Positions 46,093 to 58,098 of a stretch of DNA of 64,000 bases are shown here, piece by piece (position 1 is the first letter of the stretch; the number at the start of each line of letters is the position of its first letter). The stretch spans positions 1,612,001 to 1,676,000 of the forward strand of contig NC_064650.1 in the NCBI RefSeq assembly GCF_001723175.1, read 5' to 3'. This DNA comes from Penicillium oxalicum (taxonomy: Eukaryota; Ascomycota; Eurotiomycetes; Eurotiales; Aspergillaceae). The translations under genes were made by a program, and so were the position numbers. The notes below the pieces were generated by a model. It ran no database searches and was not told the origin of the DNA. It saw only the letters and a list, made by a program, of their open reading frames with translations.

Positions 46093-46947
46093 TCAAAAAA
46101 CAACCTTGGGAATGCCAGGAGCTGTCCAGCACACTTTGTCCGAAAATCCCTCCTGTGTGAAAACCTCCTCCAACTCCGCCCGGCCCTCCTTGAAGTGTTC
46201 CCACGATTCAAAATGAATTGGGACTATGACATCGGCGCCAATATCACGGGCCAGCTGAACGGCTTGTTTGCCGTCCATTGTAATCTGAATGGGGCCAGTC
46301 GGGAAATCAAATGTGGCATTTCCCAAGTTGAAAATGGCTGCAGTAATATGCCATCTCTTTCCAATCTCTCGCAGCTCGTCAATGTACACGGTATCCCCGG
46401 AGAAATAGATTGCATTAGGCTTGCCGGATGAATCAAGGCCGAACGAATCAGTCTCCAGGACGAAGCCCGTAACTTCTCCAATTGGGAAGTGTTTGCAAGG
46501 AGTACCAGTAATTCGGTACATTTTTCCTCCAATGCAAGAAGTCACAGTTTCCCAGGGTCGAAGGCCAACGACGCCCGGGCGTGGACGCAGGTTGGTGGCA
46601 CCGTCGACGGTGGTAAACACCTTCCGACCATCTAGCAGCTTGCGGCCTTCTGGGTCCAAATTGTCAAGGTGGTCCTCATGACTGAGAAGCACAGCATCGA
46701 TAGGCGGCAGTTCGTTGAGCTGAAGCGCTGGACCTTGCTTGTTGATAAGGTGCGGTGGTGGCGGAATGCTTTCAAACCCGAACTGTTTCAGGTCCACTTG
46801 TTCCCAGACTGCGGTCGAATCGAATTCTGTCCCTTCGATAGCTCCAAAGAAGGGATCTGTCAGGAAGCAAACTCCATCAATGTTGAGAATGGCAGTTGCA
46901 GTGGTGACGTGTGTGATTGTAAGGGTAGGTTTGGATGTTGCTGCCAT
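46093..46947 (-). CDS. Metallo-beta-lactamase-fold hydrolase
   Basis: A single-exon gene of 284 residues starting with ATG at 46947. The metal-binding motif is AVLLSHEDHLDNLD (about residues 84-97), a variant of HxHxDH in which the first His is followed by EDHLD. Further conserved His/Asp positions are seen in IYFSGDTVYIDEL and VIVPIHFESWEHF. This set fits the UlaG-like/Lactamase_B_3 group (PF13483), whose members hydrolyse esters, lactones or phosphodiesters. No signal peptide is present, so it is likely cytosolic. The substrate is unknown. An MFS transporter and a regulator lie next in the same region, which would suit a small detoxification or uptake set, but this is inference. Confidence 0.85.
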   Translation of the reverse strand: MAATSKPTLTITHVTTATAILNIDGVCFLTDPFFGAIEGTEFDSTAVWEQVDLKQFGFESIPPPPHLINKQGPALQLNELPPIDAVLLSHEDHLDNLDPEGRKLLDGRKVFTTVDGATNLRPRPGVVGLRPWETVTSCIGGKMYRITGTPCKHFPIGEVTGFVLETDSFGLDSSGKPNAIYFSGDTVYIDELREIGKRWHITAAIFNLGNATFDFPTGPIQITMDGKQAVQLARDIGADVIVPIHFESWEHFKEGRAELEEVFTQEGFSDKVCWTAPGIPKVVF

Positions 46948-47705
46948 GGCTGCGGTAAGAGTGAGAGTCAGGCAGGGAGATTTTTGATACAGTAAATCTG
47001 ATCAATGGAATGGACCGTCAAGACACTCTGTTCGGGAGAAACTGAGGTATAAATATATCGCCTTTCTGAAAACATTAGAAATTCTGTTTCATTCTACTGG
47101 TTATGTAACTTCGGCTCATCCCACGTGGGCGTGGACATGAAGTTTCATCTCGCCACAAAATTCAGAACAATTATATAATATCTCCCGGATGTTTACCAGG
47201 CCAGTGATTATCAACCACGCTGATTTCCAAGGTTGTTTCTACCTAAGCAACTCAGGGATAGATGAATTGCCACGCACGCAAAAGGCTTGGCGGAGAAAGT
47301 AGCCTTTTTGGGTTAGCGCGACGGGACATTGGGACAGTCCAAGATCACTATGTGGGATGCCGAAAAATGTTCGCGAAGTATGCATTTTGCGGCGTTGAAC
47401 TAGAAAATTTGCTGTACATGTGATTTTCATATCTGCTATATGCCAATTTCATAACCTTTCTTCCACTGTATGTATTCTATTCTGAATACAAAAAGAAAAA
47501 GGAAATCTGCTTCAGACTATATACCAACTGTACTCCGGTCTTTAGTCAGGAAGACAGCTTATCTTACAAGATTACCACGAGTCTAGGTGTTTAAGCGATA
47601 TATGAAGATTGGATGTTGTTATGAAACGACTGACTTATTATAAGTATTAATTTTCGCTTTGCACAAAGGTAAAAAAACATAGATATCTTAGCCGAAGGAG
47701 TTTCC
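46948..47705. other. Intergenic region, no gene seen
   Basis: About 760 bp of AT-rich DNA with only short frames. It holds the promoter of the hydrolase (minus) and the 3' end of the MFS gene. Confidence 0.45.
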
Positions 47706-49300
47706 TCAAGCTGCCTGCAATTTTCCGACCTCTTTGATAAAGGGACTCGCCTTCCGAATTCTATGTCCGTAAAAGTAGAAGACAACAGGTATCGAAATAC
47801 ATGATGCCTCCAGAAGTCCTAGAATTGTACTTGCCCAATTCAAGCCCAGAGCCTTATACATTGATGGGCCTGCAAGCGGAAGGAATGCCCCCATGACACT
47901 GCGAGTGAACATATTTCCTGCAAGTGCAGAAGCGGCGTAAATGCCATAAGACCGAGCAATGTAATTTGAGGCATAGATGAAGACACATGCGTTACCCACT
48001 CCGAAGGGAACACCGGATAGGATGGGGACGATCCAGTGAACGTTTGGAGTACACGTCCATGCGAACCACAACTGGCCAATGGCTAAAAGCGTAGCACCAA
48101 AAAAGACGATGCTGACCATAGCCTCTGCTTGTACCATACCGGTTTCTGGGTCCTTGCGGTGAAGATTAATCACCCGACGAAACAGAGGTTCGCATGCAAT
48201 GGCAATTAAGACACCAACACCTATACCGACGAACGAAAGTCCACCAATGCCTGGCGACCATCCGCGTTCTTGCTGGAAAGCGATTGGATATGCGACGAAG
48301 CATAGGTAAAGGACGCCATAAACAATTGCAACGTAGCCATCCCAAAACATACTGCGAGAATATTAGTCTTGGCCTTCTAGAATGGCAGGGGAGTAGCTTA
48401 CCATATCGGCTCTTTTAGGAGCATCACAAAAGGTCTTTTAAGATTGATCTTCAGTGAAGATGCAAAACCGACACCGTCATCATAGCGTGTCCACCAATTT
48501 GTGTTCTGTGTCTCTTTTCGTTTTCTCGCAGCCCGTCTTTTCAAGATCACAGGGGCGTATGTTTCCTTGACAGAAGCTATCAGGATCAATACGATACCCC
48601 CAATGATGAGAACAATCCAGTTTGTCCACCTCCAGCCAAGATATTGGAAAACAAAGCCTCCAATGATAGGCCCATATACAGGGCCGTTGGTGGGCCCAAT
48701 AGACCAGAAGCCGAATGCTAAAGCCCGGTGCTTATCGGAGACGATGTCGTTAACCGATGCGGGCGAGTTCGACATCAATGCACTTCCAAAGAATCCTCCG
48801 AAGAATCTGCTCACAAGGATGGATTCAATGTTTTGAGCTAAAGCACTCGGTAGCAATAGCAGCAGAAATATTATCATTGAGGCAATATAGACTGGCCGCC
48901 GTCCCACAAGCTCGCTGAGTGGAGCAAAAATGATGCTGCCCATTCCCATTCCAAAAAGATAAGTCGTGACACCAAGGAGGGCCACAATCTTCGAAACGTG
49001 GAAATCCTCTTGTAACCCTGGAATCCCTGATGTGTATAGCGTGCTGGAGAGACTGACAACTGTCGCGCCAAGACTCATTGCAGCGACAGTGAGGCCTTTG
49101 TACCAAAGTGGCCATAGGCGAGGATTCTCGGGGTCTTCAGAGTCCCAGTAAACTTCGAATTCAGGAGGTGCATGTATGCTAGCCCGTTTGGAGATTACTG
49201 GCTCGAGATGTGAACTGAAGTGGTCTTCGTGAGCTGCATCCAAGGAGCCGGCCAGGTCTGATTCGTTGCGCAAGGTTCCAGGATGATAGAGGTCAGCCAT
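47706..49300 (-). CDS. MFS transporter, DHA1-like
   Basis: Two exons on the minus strand, 49300-48411 and 48351-47706, with a 59-bp intron, give 511 residues. About twelve hydrophobic segments are visible, with a long hydrophilic N-terminus (about 75 residues) and a central loop rich in K and R. The family signatures are LVGRRPVYIASMIIFLLL (loop 2-3) and WRWTNWIVLIIGGIVLIL. The joint across the intron reads LLKEPICMFWDGYVAIVYG, which is typical of fungal drug:H+ antiporters. It should act at the plasma membrane as a proton-coupled exporter of small molecules. It is divergent from the C2H2/Zn2Cys6 regulator, with 381 bp between the starts, so common control is plausible. Confidence 0.9.
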
Positions 49301-49681
49301 CGTGGTGCACTCGAATTGATATTCACTGAACCGCCAAAAGATGAGGTATTGAGATGAGGAGCTCCATTTCAGAACTTTCCTCTTTATAGGGACGCGGCAG
49401 ATATACTCATGGATAAAGCGGCAAGTGGGATGTTCCGACTTGTCCCCAGGTTGTATTCAGTCAGGTCTACTAATTCATCAAGTGGGATGCCCCGGTGGAA
49501 TTGCATTGGTGAGCTTCCTCACTCGGGCCCCACCTGGAGCTTCCGTCATTACGATCTCTCCCCGAGGTTCTTTTTTCCCTTGTATTACCTTCGAACTCTC
49601 CCCTCTGCGAACTCCTGGATTCATTAATGTGGTTTGATGAAAAATTTGTGAAGTCCAAAGATTAGCAAAACGGTTCGCACA
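49301..49681. promoter_or_regulatory. Divergent promoter between MFS transporter and regulator
   Basis: The two ATGs at 49300 (minus) and 49682 (plus) are 381 bp apart with no gene between. Such shared promoters often let a regulator control its own transporter. I see no site that can be assigned to a particular factor. Confidence 0.5.
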
Positions 49682-51011
49682 ATGTCGCCACCTGCCGATA
49701 TCGCCCCCTTGTGGTTCCAATGCGACTATCCAGACTGCAACGCAAAATATCGGCGTAAAGAGCACCTTAATCGACACCGTAACCACCATAATGGGGAAAT
49801 CAATCTTGCCTGTCCTTACTGTGAGAGTGTCCTGACTAGGAAGTGAGTGCTGCCTCAGTCACATGGTAAAAATCACACTCACATAATGATCAGTGATCTA
49901 TTGCGGCGCCATATCCGGACTTACCACCCGCAGAGACATGCGCCGCCGTCTCGAAAATTGAGGGCATGCAGTGCATGTCATGCACGGAAAGTCCGCTGCG
50001 AAGGCGTGCTACCATGCAATGCCTGTCAACATCGAAACATCATCTGTGTACCTTCTGGAGGTGAAACCGCAGGTGAACAACAAATTTGCGTTGATCTCCG
50101 GCCCTCGCCACCTGTTCCCATGATTGATGATTCCGTTTCCGACGCTCCCCGGTGGATTGCTCATGACTATATCGATATTTATTTTGATTCTTTCCATCCA
50201 GAATGGCCTTTTCTCCATCGAGGTACATTTGACTTCGCCAAGGAGCCTTGTGTACTTGTTCAATCTGTTGTCGCAATTGGCCTATGGGTGAAAGGGACCC
50301 GGGAAGCGCGAGACGCGTCAATAAAGCTGCATGGTAGACTTTGTTCTGCATTTTACGCTCAAATGGTGAGAAGAAATGTTATCACGGTAAATACAATTAG
50401 ACTTTGATGCTGATATTACATTTATGCCCTAGGACCAATGGTGCATCTCCAACTCGAGTCCACGACAACGCAGAAGTACCCCGTGGCCTATAACAACATT
50501 CCAGAGCGTGCTCTTGAATATCATCCTTGCCCTCTTTATTGCAAGAGAAAATGTTAGTATGGATTTGAGCATGCGATGCCGATTGCGAGACGACAAATAC
50601 GAGCTCTTGACTGCCCTCGTTCGAAGCTGTCGACAGTGCGGTATTTTCTACTATCCTAACATGCTTCTGCAACACGAAGCCGATGCACCACTTGCGCTTG
50701 TATATGTGAGCGTCGAAGAGATCAAGAGGTTTGGACTAGCACTCTATAAGTTGTGCCGATTGTCCACTTCCTTTCACTTAACCGGAGAAGGTGCCAACGG
50801 TGACAGAAACGCTCTATTGACCCTGGCCGATTTGTCCTTTTGCATGCCAGACAGTGATGAGCTGTGGAATGCTGCATTGGGTGCGGAGCCCGAAGTGTTG
50901 GGCAGGGTGGATTCGTCAGCAGCTGGACGGGATAATGGAGATGCGAAAAACTGGATATCTCAAGCGTCTACTCTTGTACATGACGGAAGAGTTGGCTTCG
51001 ACTGGATATAG
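49682..51011 (+). CDS. Transcription factor with two C2H2 fingers and a Zn2Cys6 cluster
   Basis: Exons 49682-49842, 49894-50365 and 50433-51011 give 403 residues. The N-terminus has a C2H2 finger (C-x4-C-x12-H-x3-H around residues 14-36) and a second one, C-x2-C-x12-H-x4-H, which is split by the first intron. A Zn2Cys6 cluster follows (CX2CX6CX5CX2CX6C, starting CSACHARKVRC at about residue 82). The rest contains a short fungal_trans-like region with DYIDIYFDSFHPEWPFLHRG. The combination of both finger types in one protein is known in fungi but uncommon. The protein is short for such regulators, though its end (LVHDGRVGFDWI) looks like a natural terminus of the family. Its neighbour, the divergent MFS gene, is the most likely target. 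Confidence 0.85.
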
Positions 51012-51724
51012 CAAAAAGTACCATAGAAATACAGATCATTAGCTACAGATTGGAATAGAGTCTGTCGGAGCAGCCATGTCCGGTTGTGGACGGCGAGGGG
51101 CCCTCCGAGGTCGTCAACTACCTGGCTCGAGGCTTTGGCAATTCCTCGTTATCGGTTATAACAATCGTGTCGGATGGGCTTCACATGTTGATCTCAGTCG
51201 TAACGCTCATGGGAGTGAAATCCCACCGTGCCGTTGCTCACTGGTCTATTTATTAGGCCAAAAGGTCTAAGCCAAACCATCAGTTATGATGGTTTGTCCT
51301 GCAACGGTATTTTTGAACGGTTTGGTCCCTCATGTCTTCCTGCATGCGCCCTTTGGGACCACAGAAGAAAGGAAGAGGGAAACCCACGACTGGGAGAAAA
51401 ACCCTTAGGACATCTGGCTGCTGGGCTAGCAAACATCTAGAGAGGGCAAACTCTCTCACCCTCTAGACAAGGCATCTTCTCATTGACTCAAAATTGTCAA
51501 AAATCGAATTCTATATTGACGTATTCCGAGATTAGATCCTCTCCGATAAGAGAACGGGAGAAGGAACAAGAAAATAGGGTTACACCTCGACCCCTCACCA
51601 TCGCCCCCAAAACAACTAGAAATCAGGCATCCATCCGGTAGGGTCCCTCCCGCCCCGCAACAGTAAGCCTTACTCTTACCCATATCCGTTGGCAGCTCGA
51701 GATTTGGTCCATCCCGGTGGAAGG
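51012..51724. other. Intergenic region containing a dispersed repeat
   Basis: There is no coding region of note. The centre is occupied by copy 2 of the 140-bp repeat. The last 100 bp are the promoter and leader of the F-box-like gene. Confidence 0.5.
51223..51362 (+). repeat. Dispersed 140-bp repeat, copy 2
   Basis: This is the partner of 40514-40653 in reverse orientation. Inside it a 10-bp perfect stem (caaaccatca/tgatggtttg) surrounds a gtta loop at about 51275-51298. In copy 1 the outer five base pairs of this stem are kept although the loop region differs. Confidence 0.85.
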
Positions 51725-53007
51725 ATGGAGATCCCTACAGAGATATATGACTATGTCAGTTTTCCATACTTGCCCACTCGGGCAAATTGAAGTCGCGCGA
51801 CTGGGAGCTAAGTAGACGTCTCCTACAGGTTGCGCATCATGTCTGGAACATTCACAACACACAGTCCATGTTTCCAGCGTACACCTCCAGACATTTTTGT
51901 GTCATGAGAGATGAGGTTCGGCGAGACCTAGCCGCTCTTCGGCTTGTCAACAAAGCTTTCTGCAGGAGCGCTTCGCGGTGGCTGTTCATGCACATCAATG
52001 CAAAGTCTAAATCTCGCACTTTGCCAATACCGCCGCTGACAAGGATCTCGAGAATATCCCAGAGTCCATATGCTTTCCACGTGCGCCAAATTGATTTTGG
52101 ATATTCAGAAGACGATGGCTCATATGTCGAAGACCTGTCGGCAACATTATCAGATCTTCTCGTCAAGTTCCCCAACCTTGCTGCTCTTGAGTTTGATGGG
52201 CCTTGCTTGCCGCGGCCTCCCTCGTCGCTTCTCCAAGCTCAAGAAACACTTTATATGGATACGATTGCGTCGGTGTTACATTACGTGCCGCTTCCGAATC
52301 TCAAGGAACTTGTAATCAGGTTATCTGTCACGCAAGACTCTGCACGTTTCTTCCCAGAGCGTCCCAGTCCTTCGCAGATCCCGCTTGGAGACATCTTCCG
52401 ACGTCTCCGTTATCTTGCGCTATGCAACGATGAGGAGATATGGTACGCGCGAAGCACGCCGGCGGAGCCTGCTGGTTTTCCAGAAGATACATTTACATCA
52501 TCCTTTTTCAGAATGGCTGAAGCTGCATCGAATCTTGAATCGCTTTCGATACAATCCTTGGACGTTTTAGATGTTGACATTCTCGCCTCGTCTCTTTCTC
52601 TTCGCCTGCGCTCCCTCTATTTACTTGGGATTTCTATCTCATCTGGCATTCTTCTGCAGCTGATTGATACGGATTCCGCACGGGAACTATCAGATTGCAG
52701 TCTGTGCCTGGTCAGATTGAAGTCTGGAACATGGCCAGAGGTGTTCTTGCAAATGCTCAAGTTGCCACGTCTCGTTGAGTTTTGCATCCATCGCAGCAGT
52801 TGCGCACCCACAAACCCAAATTCACAGTTGGTGCTCAGACAGCCAGTGGATGCTGGGCACAGTTCGCAAAATACAGCGGCGAATGACCCCGACAACTCTG
52901 CGCTAAGAGCATTACTGGAACACGTCAATTCGAACAGGCTCGCCAGAGGAATCCGGCCCTACGATGACACTGAGTATCGAACAATGCCGAGGAGGTACAT
53001 GGCTTGA
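51725..53007 (+). CDS. F-box/LRR-like protein of unknown function
   Basis: A 30-nt first exon (51725-51754, MEIPTEIYDY) is joined to 51829-53007 by a 74-bp intron, giving 402 residues. The N-terminus resembles an F-box (IPTEIYDY, then DLAALRLVNKAFCRSASRWL). The remainder has leucine-rich strands such as LAALEFDG, LKELVIRLSV, LRYLALCN, LESLSIQSLDVL and LRSLYLLGISI, as in fungal F-box/LRR proteins that present substrates to SCF ubiquitin ligases. The F-box is weak, so the role is tentative. An acceptor at 51792 is also in frame but would leave a 38-bp intron, so the longer one was chosen. A decayed paralogue lies at 44171-45360. Confidence 0.75.
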
Positions 53008-53098
53008 TGAAACTTGGGAGTTTAAACAGTAGGCATCTTTATTTGGGCCATAGTCCCTTCGAAATAGTACCAAGGGCAAGGCAAAAAGATTCCCAAAA

Positions 53099-53217
53099 AC
53101 ATACAACAGTCAGGATTCGCATGTGGTCACCCACCATACTACTAACTGACCGGCGTGTGGCTTAAGTACGGCTGAGCGGACGGGAAGCCCTGTTCTCCAC
53201 ACCCTATGGTCGTATGT
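53099..53217 (-). rRNA. 5S ribosomal RNA
   Basis: A full-length 119-nt copy on the minus strand with intact ends (ACATACGACCATAGGG...TTGTATGT), followed by TTTTTGGG. It differs from the copy at 63363 by only two bases that I can see (53193 region, ttctcc for ttttcc, and the 5' ccata). Confidence 0.94.
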
Positions 53218-54176
53218 GGTAGTAGATGTTGAAATGAATTCTATCAATTACAACCTCAGCTACTATGAGCACCCGACCGTTGCGGCAAGCTGAGCAATCC
53301 ACACACATCCGTGACACAAGACCGGGGGCGGGAGAGACAAAGCCCGAAGCTCGTGGTCATCGCGCCCGGAGTTCGGTCGGGTAGGTGGCTTATCCCGTTG
53401 AACTGGAGCTACAGTATCAGAACTTTCCTGTCCAAGCTTTATGCAGGATCAAAAAGAGACTCTTGTGTTGCATGCTATTCTACGTAGCCACTCGGTCAAA
53501 CAAGGACCACGTGTCTGATGCTGCTCCGGGCTCACTGCCCACATTTCTTCCTGCGTCATATTGTGACACGCCCCTGTTTGAACCACGAGCCTCATTAGGT
53601 ACTGTTCGCTCGAATCTCAGTAACAGCACCGGACGCGTGATTGGCATGCTTTTCATACTCTTGAGCGCTTTGTCATCAAAGGATACTGCATCGCTCAGGT
53701 TTTCTTGACGCCATAGAGAAAGTCACCGACCCCCGGCTATTTGCTTCGCTGTGGCCTATGTGACGATGGAAAAGAAATGCAGTTGGTCTCATCCGAATGG
53801 CCAGTGGCTGGTCGCTCAACAAGAAATCCATCGAAGCTATCCGAACTGCACTATGACCTTTCACCAGGGGTCGTAGCAGCTACTTCTTCAGCGATTCTTG
53901 CAGACTACGATGATCTAGACTCAGAAGACTCGACTTTTAAGTGATGACTGTTAAGGACTGTCGATGATATAGAGCTTAGGTAGGAAAAGGGAACGCTACG
54001 TCAGTGAATATCAGACGGTCAATGTTTGAGAAAGTGGGCTCTCGCAGCTATACAAAAGGTTTCTCAGCTTCGAATATGTCAAACGACTGAAGCCAAACGA
54101 TCAACATGCGCACAATGAATGAGTTACAAACTGGATAAAACTTCTCGTCTTGTTTTTGCTAGGCCCGTGATGTAAC
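53218..54176. other. Region without a supported gene
   Basis: An open frame at 53385-53708 starts with an in-frame ATG-like codon but resembles no family, and another at 53741-53944 is similarly unsupported. Nothing else is seen. Confidence 0.45.
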
Positions 54177-55744
54177 TCACTCATCCACGGCGACCTGAAG
54201 TTTTCTTTCCAGCAGCAGTCGCTCCTTTGCCTTGTCGTGCAGGTACAGGCTTATGTCGATTCCACCTTCGTCCACTCCTGCCTCTTCAACCTGGACCATT
54301 CCATCGTATGCAGGCATAATGGCATGAACGTACCTCGACCTTTGGCCCGAATCAACGAAATCAACCTGGTAGAGTGGCTGTCGAAGCCACGATGTCACCA
54401 GGGTGCGATGTGGGTTGAGGAAAGCCAGCCAAACCTTGTTAGGTGAAGCTTCGTGCGCCGCAGCATATGGCATTGCGCCCACATTTTGCGGAGTGATCAA
54501 TTTCAGTGTCTGCCGAATTCGAGATGCTGATTCGTTACCTAGACAAGTTGACGCGCCTGACATGCCGATGTACGACACGAAAAGGGGAGACCCGAGCAGG
54601 AGGTCTGGCAAGGGTAGTCGGGCTCGCGCATTCACGGCGAAACTAAGGTAAAAATTATCTGAAGAGTGACTGAAACATCTAGCTCAGTTGACCGAGGCCC
54701 AGAGGTGTGCAAGTACGGCGTCCAGTCAGGAGATGTCAGGGTCATCCTCTGCGACGGCTCTCCGCTTCAAACCGGAAACCGTGCAAGCTGAGTAATGTAA
54801 CAGCGCATAGTTGACGGGTGTATCGGAAGTATCCTCAGAAGCAAAATGGCACGGAGAGATTTCATGTTGGAGTTCAACTCCATTCGGAATGGAGTTGTCT
54901 GCTGCTGGGAGTGGGAATGGGTGATGGGCCGGGTCTTCAATTCCCAACCAAGTGTAGCGATAAAGAGGTAGCTGACGCGCCTCTGTCACGATAACTGGAT
55001 TAGGCGTGACGGCATCAATGTCAAAAGCTGCATGGGCATCCAGTCGTACAGGATCAAAAATTGGAATTCCAGGGAGAGGCGAGTCCTGATTATCGGGATT
55101 GAAGGTCTTCCGGGCGATGACCGCCCATTGATGGGCAAAGACTGTCAGAGATTGTGCATCGGCCAGCACATGTGCCGTCAAGATACCGATGCCACATCCA
55201 CCGTCACTGAAGAGATTGATCTGGGTCTGCAATGCGGGCAGCCCATCGTAATCTCGCAGATTGTGTAGCGGCAACGACGTCACCGAAACAAGGGGCGAGT
55301 AGTCAAATTGATCACCCCTGAAGACGCCAGCGCCGGATGCGCGTTCTTTGGCGGAGTAAGAAAGGGCACCCAGCGAGATCAATGGGGGCCGTACGATCCT
55401 CCATTCGACGCGCCGGGATCGGTGTCCATACCGTAGATCACCATACGCCGGTGAGAGCGCTCCATGTGGGATCCGCCTAGTCACACGAGCCCCCATTGAA
55501 CTTGACCGGCCGAGTGAGGGAATTCATTCAAAGTCGTAATCAGTGAGGACTTGAGTCCTGCGAAAAGATCATCCTCACAGTCTAAAAGACAAATTGTGCT
55601 CTCATCCGTGGGTTTATCAAACAACCATATCGCCCCAGCAGTGGAGAAACGAGTGGCAGTTGCATCAAGAATGGACAGTGGGGTTGCAACCGGCGTCGTG
55701 AGAGGATGAGATGGATATCCACCATCTGTTCTATCCCTCAGCAA
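54177..55744 (-). pseudogene. BAHD-type acyltransferase pseudogene
   Basis: Three blocks on the minus strand make up most of a BAHD acyltransferase of the fungal trichothecene 3-O-acetyltransferase-like group (PF02458). The first (55744-55490) holds PLSILDATATRFSTAGAIW. The second (55490-54729) contains the catalytic HXXXD as HVLAD. The third (54642-54177) contains YQVDFVDSGQRS, a poor form of the DFGWG motif. Lesions are visible: no start ATG, a one-base loss in a C5 run at 55490-55494 (plus strand), a TGA at 54726-54728 where a Trp codon is expected before LDAVLAHLWASVN, and a second TGA at 54684-54686 where an intron donor should be. The gene would have transferred acyl groups from CoA to a small molecule. 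It is almost certainly inactive. Confidence 0.8.
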
Positions 55745-58098
55745 TTTTTCATCGCCGCCGAAGCACCCCCAGTGGACTTATACCTACCTCGGCTTGTGCT
55801 ATCAACTAACTTCACTCAGAACAGCTTGGTCAACAAAGGAGCATGAATGCTTCAAGCTTCAAAGACTCAAAACAAGACAGGCTTTTCAATTAGAAGCTGG
55901 CAGTCCATTTCGGTCCGGTCTTGACCTATACTAAAGCTGGCGACTTTATGGTCGCCGAGGTGTTCGATACCGTATAGGGGCAAGCATAGCATCGATAACA
56001 AGAAACAAGAGCCGAGTCTTAGCACTACTCACGCCAAAATGAACGTGATAGACTTCCTCATTGCCTGGGTAATGGAGGCTTCGCCTCGCCGGTCTATCAA
56101 TTATTCTGAAAGGCAGAAATGTGGTAGAAGGTTTCAGATCGATTGTCTACGGCACTGCTCGCGCGTGAAAGGTGCTTCGCACGTAGCAGACGGCTCAATC
56201 TTCGACTGATGCCGAGTACATCCCGGCTTGCAGACCCGAATTATGGCGAACGACACCAAGAGGTGAGTTTTGTCAACATTGGCGTAAGCGGTTGATGAAA
56301 TCGAGACTGTAGAATTCGTCGACGCGCACGTGCCAATTAGGTCTGGAGTTCGGTACTGAGGTCAAGTATAAGCCATTGTATTCCGTGTCGTGTTGATGCC
56401 CAAGAACATCTTGGTGGACACGATCAATGAACTAGCCATATAGCTATTTGCTCTGCGTGTGGTTCACCAGACGTTAGCCAATTTAGATGACTGGTGTGAA
56501 AGAAGGTAGTGTAAAAGCGAACACTACAGTCGATAGAAATAGAGCCATCACTACAGATTTGCCTGATGCTGCCCGGAGAACAATGATAACAAATATAACC
56601 TAAAGATATGATATCAAAGCGGATCACTGGATTTGTTGAATGCATAACATGCCATAAGCAGCCCAGGTGGTTGCACTGCGCTTTTGGCTCTTGTCGTCAA
56701 GGCATTCTTCGGGAATCCTTAGTGTAGGCTTAAAATGTCAATAGCTAACATGCAGAGGCCTAAGGGACGCCTCAGGTACCATCCATAAAATAGGTCGGTA
56801 GGGTAGCCCGATCCGGTTAGTAAGCGGGGAACATGTACCTGTATTTATACCCCGGTTTGGAGAGAATCCTGTATAAGAATTGACCGGTTGCGTAATAAGA
56901 ATCATTCATCAATTCTTTGATATAGCAAGCTGTGTCTTAGCAATAGGGCAATAAACTATACTCAAGCTGGCAAGTAAGCTCGTACGGCAAAGTCTAGCAT
57001 TCACCAATTACTCGCTTGTTTTCCACAAGTCCAAGCGCTAACCATTCGGCGAGGAAGACCGGAAAATGCAAGGCTTAGGGGATAGATTCGCCTCATTTCG
57101 CTAAATGGCTCACCACTCTGGCATTAAGACTTCAGCAACAGCTAGAAAGAAGCATAAACAGCCGATCTGACAAGTTTCAGTAGCTTAAAGAGACCCAGAC
57201 TCATAGTCAAGGACATTCAAAAAGTGTAGGTCTCAAACTTCAGCACATTTTTGAGAGATAAGGGAGCTACCGCGTCTCGTCACTAGATAGCGTCTTGATG
57301 ATTCCAGAGCTACTAAGCAACCCAGAGAAATTTGCATCGCCAATCAGTCCACACAACATTAGTAGGGCTATACGCATTAGGACCTAATAGGACGGGCACG
57401 AAGACAGAGGTATACTACTCAGAAAGCTTCACGGAAGTCAAGCGACTACGCAGTGCACACCACATATGATATTACGTTCCGGCGATAGGTCGAGGCCCCT
57501 TGGGTTATTGTCTTGGATTTCTGTACTAACTGTTCCACGGAAACATATAGAGTATTGCGTCTCTGTGTACTAGGTAGGCTTCTGCTACTTTATAGTACTA
57601 TAATCCCTTCGCAAGCCCACAGGACCCGCGGTTATATAGTCCTATTATTAGTGTACCCTTGTAAGTAGTAGGGTGCACATCACGGGCCTCGGCCCTACTA
57701 CAGAGAGAGATTAACTTCAGGGTCAAGTATGGTCGGTTTAGCACACGTCTCTTCAAGATATTGCTCAGAGCGGGCGACAAAAGTTTGAGGCTGGATTGGG
57801 CGGCTGGGCACTGGAGTTAGTAGTCGCGCAGATGTACGACAAAGGGGAGGCTCGATGTGTCGTGGCCCCTTCATGGGAGGATTAGGTCGGATGCTCCACT
57901 CTTGGGAGTCGAGAAGGAGAGTGTCGATAAGTTGGTGGCCAAAGTACCACAAATTTGAACAATCGTGCGGTCCGTTGTTCTGTGGCCGACAGCCTTGTGG
58001 AGAACGGATGGATAGGGGTCCTTGGACGCTGAGCCATATTTGTTTTACGTTGCTTTTGGCGTAATATGATTGATTACACACAGACGCTGCTCATCAAC
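55745..58098. other. 2.4-kb region without a recognisable gene
   Basis: Only short frames are present. The minus-strand frame 57698-58081 (127 codons) and others nearby are not recognisable. The sequence composition resembles old, mutated intergenic or mobile DNA, but no terminal repeats were found. Confidence 0.4.
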
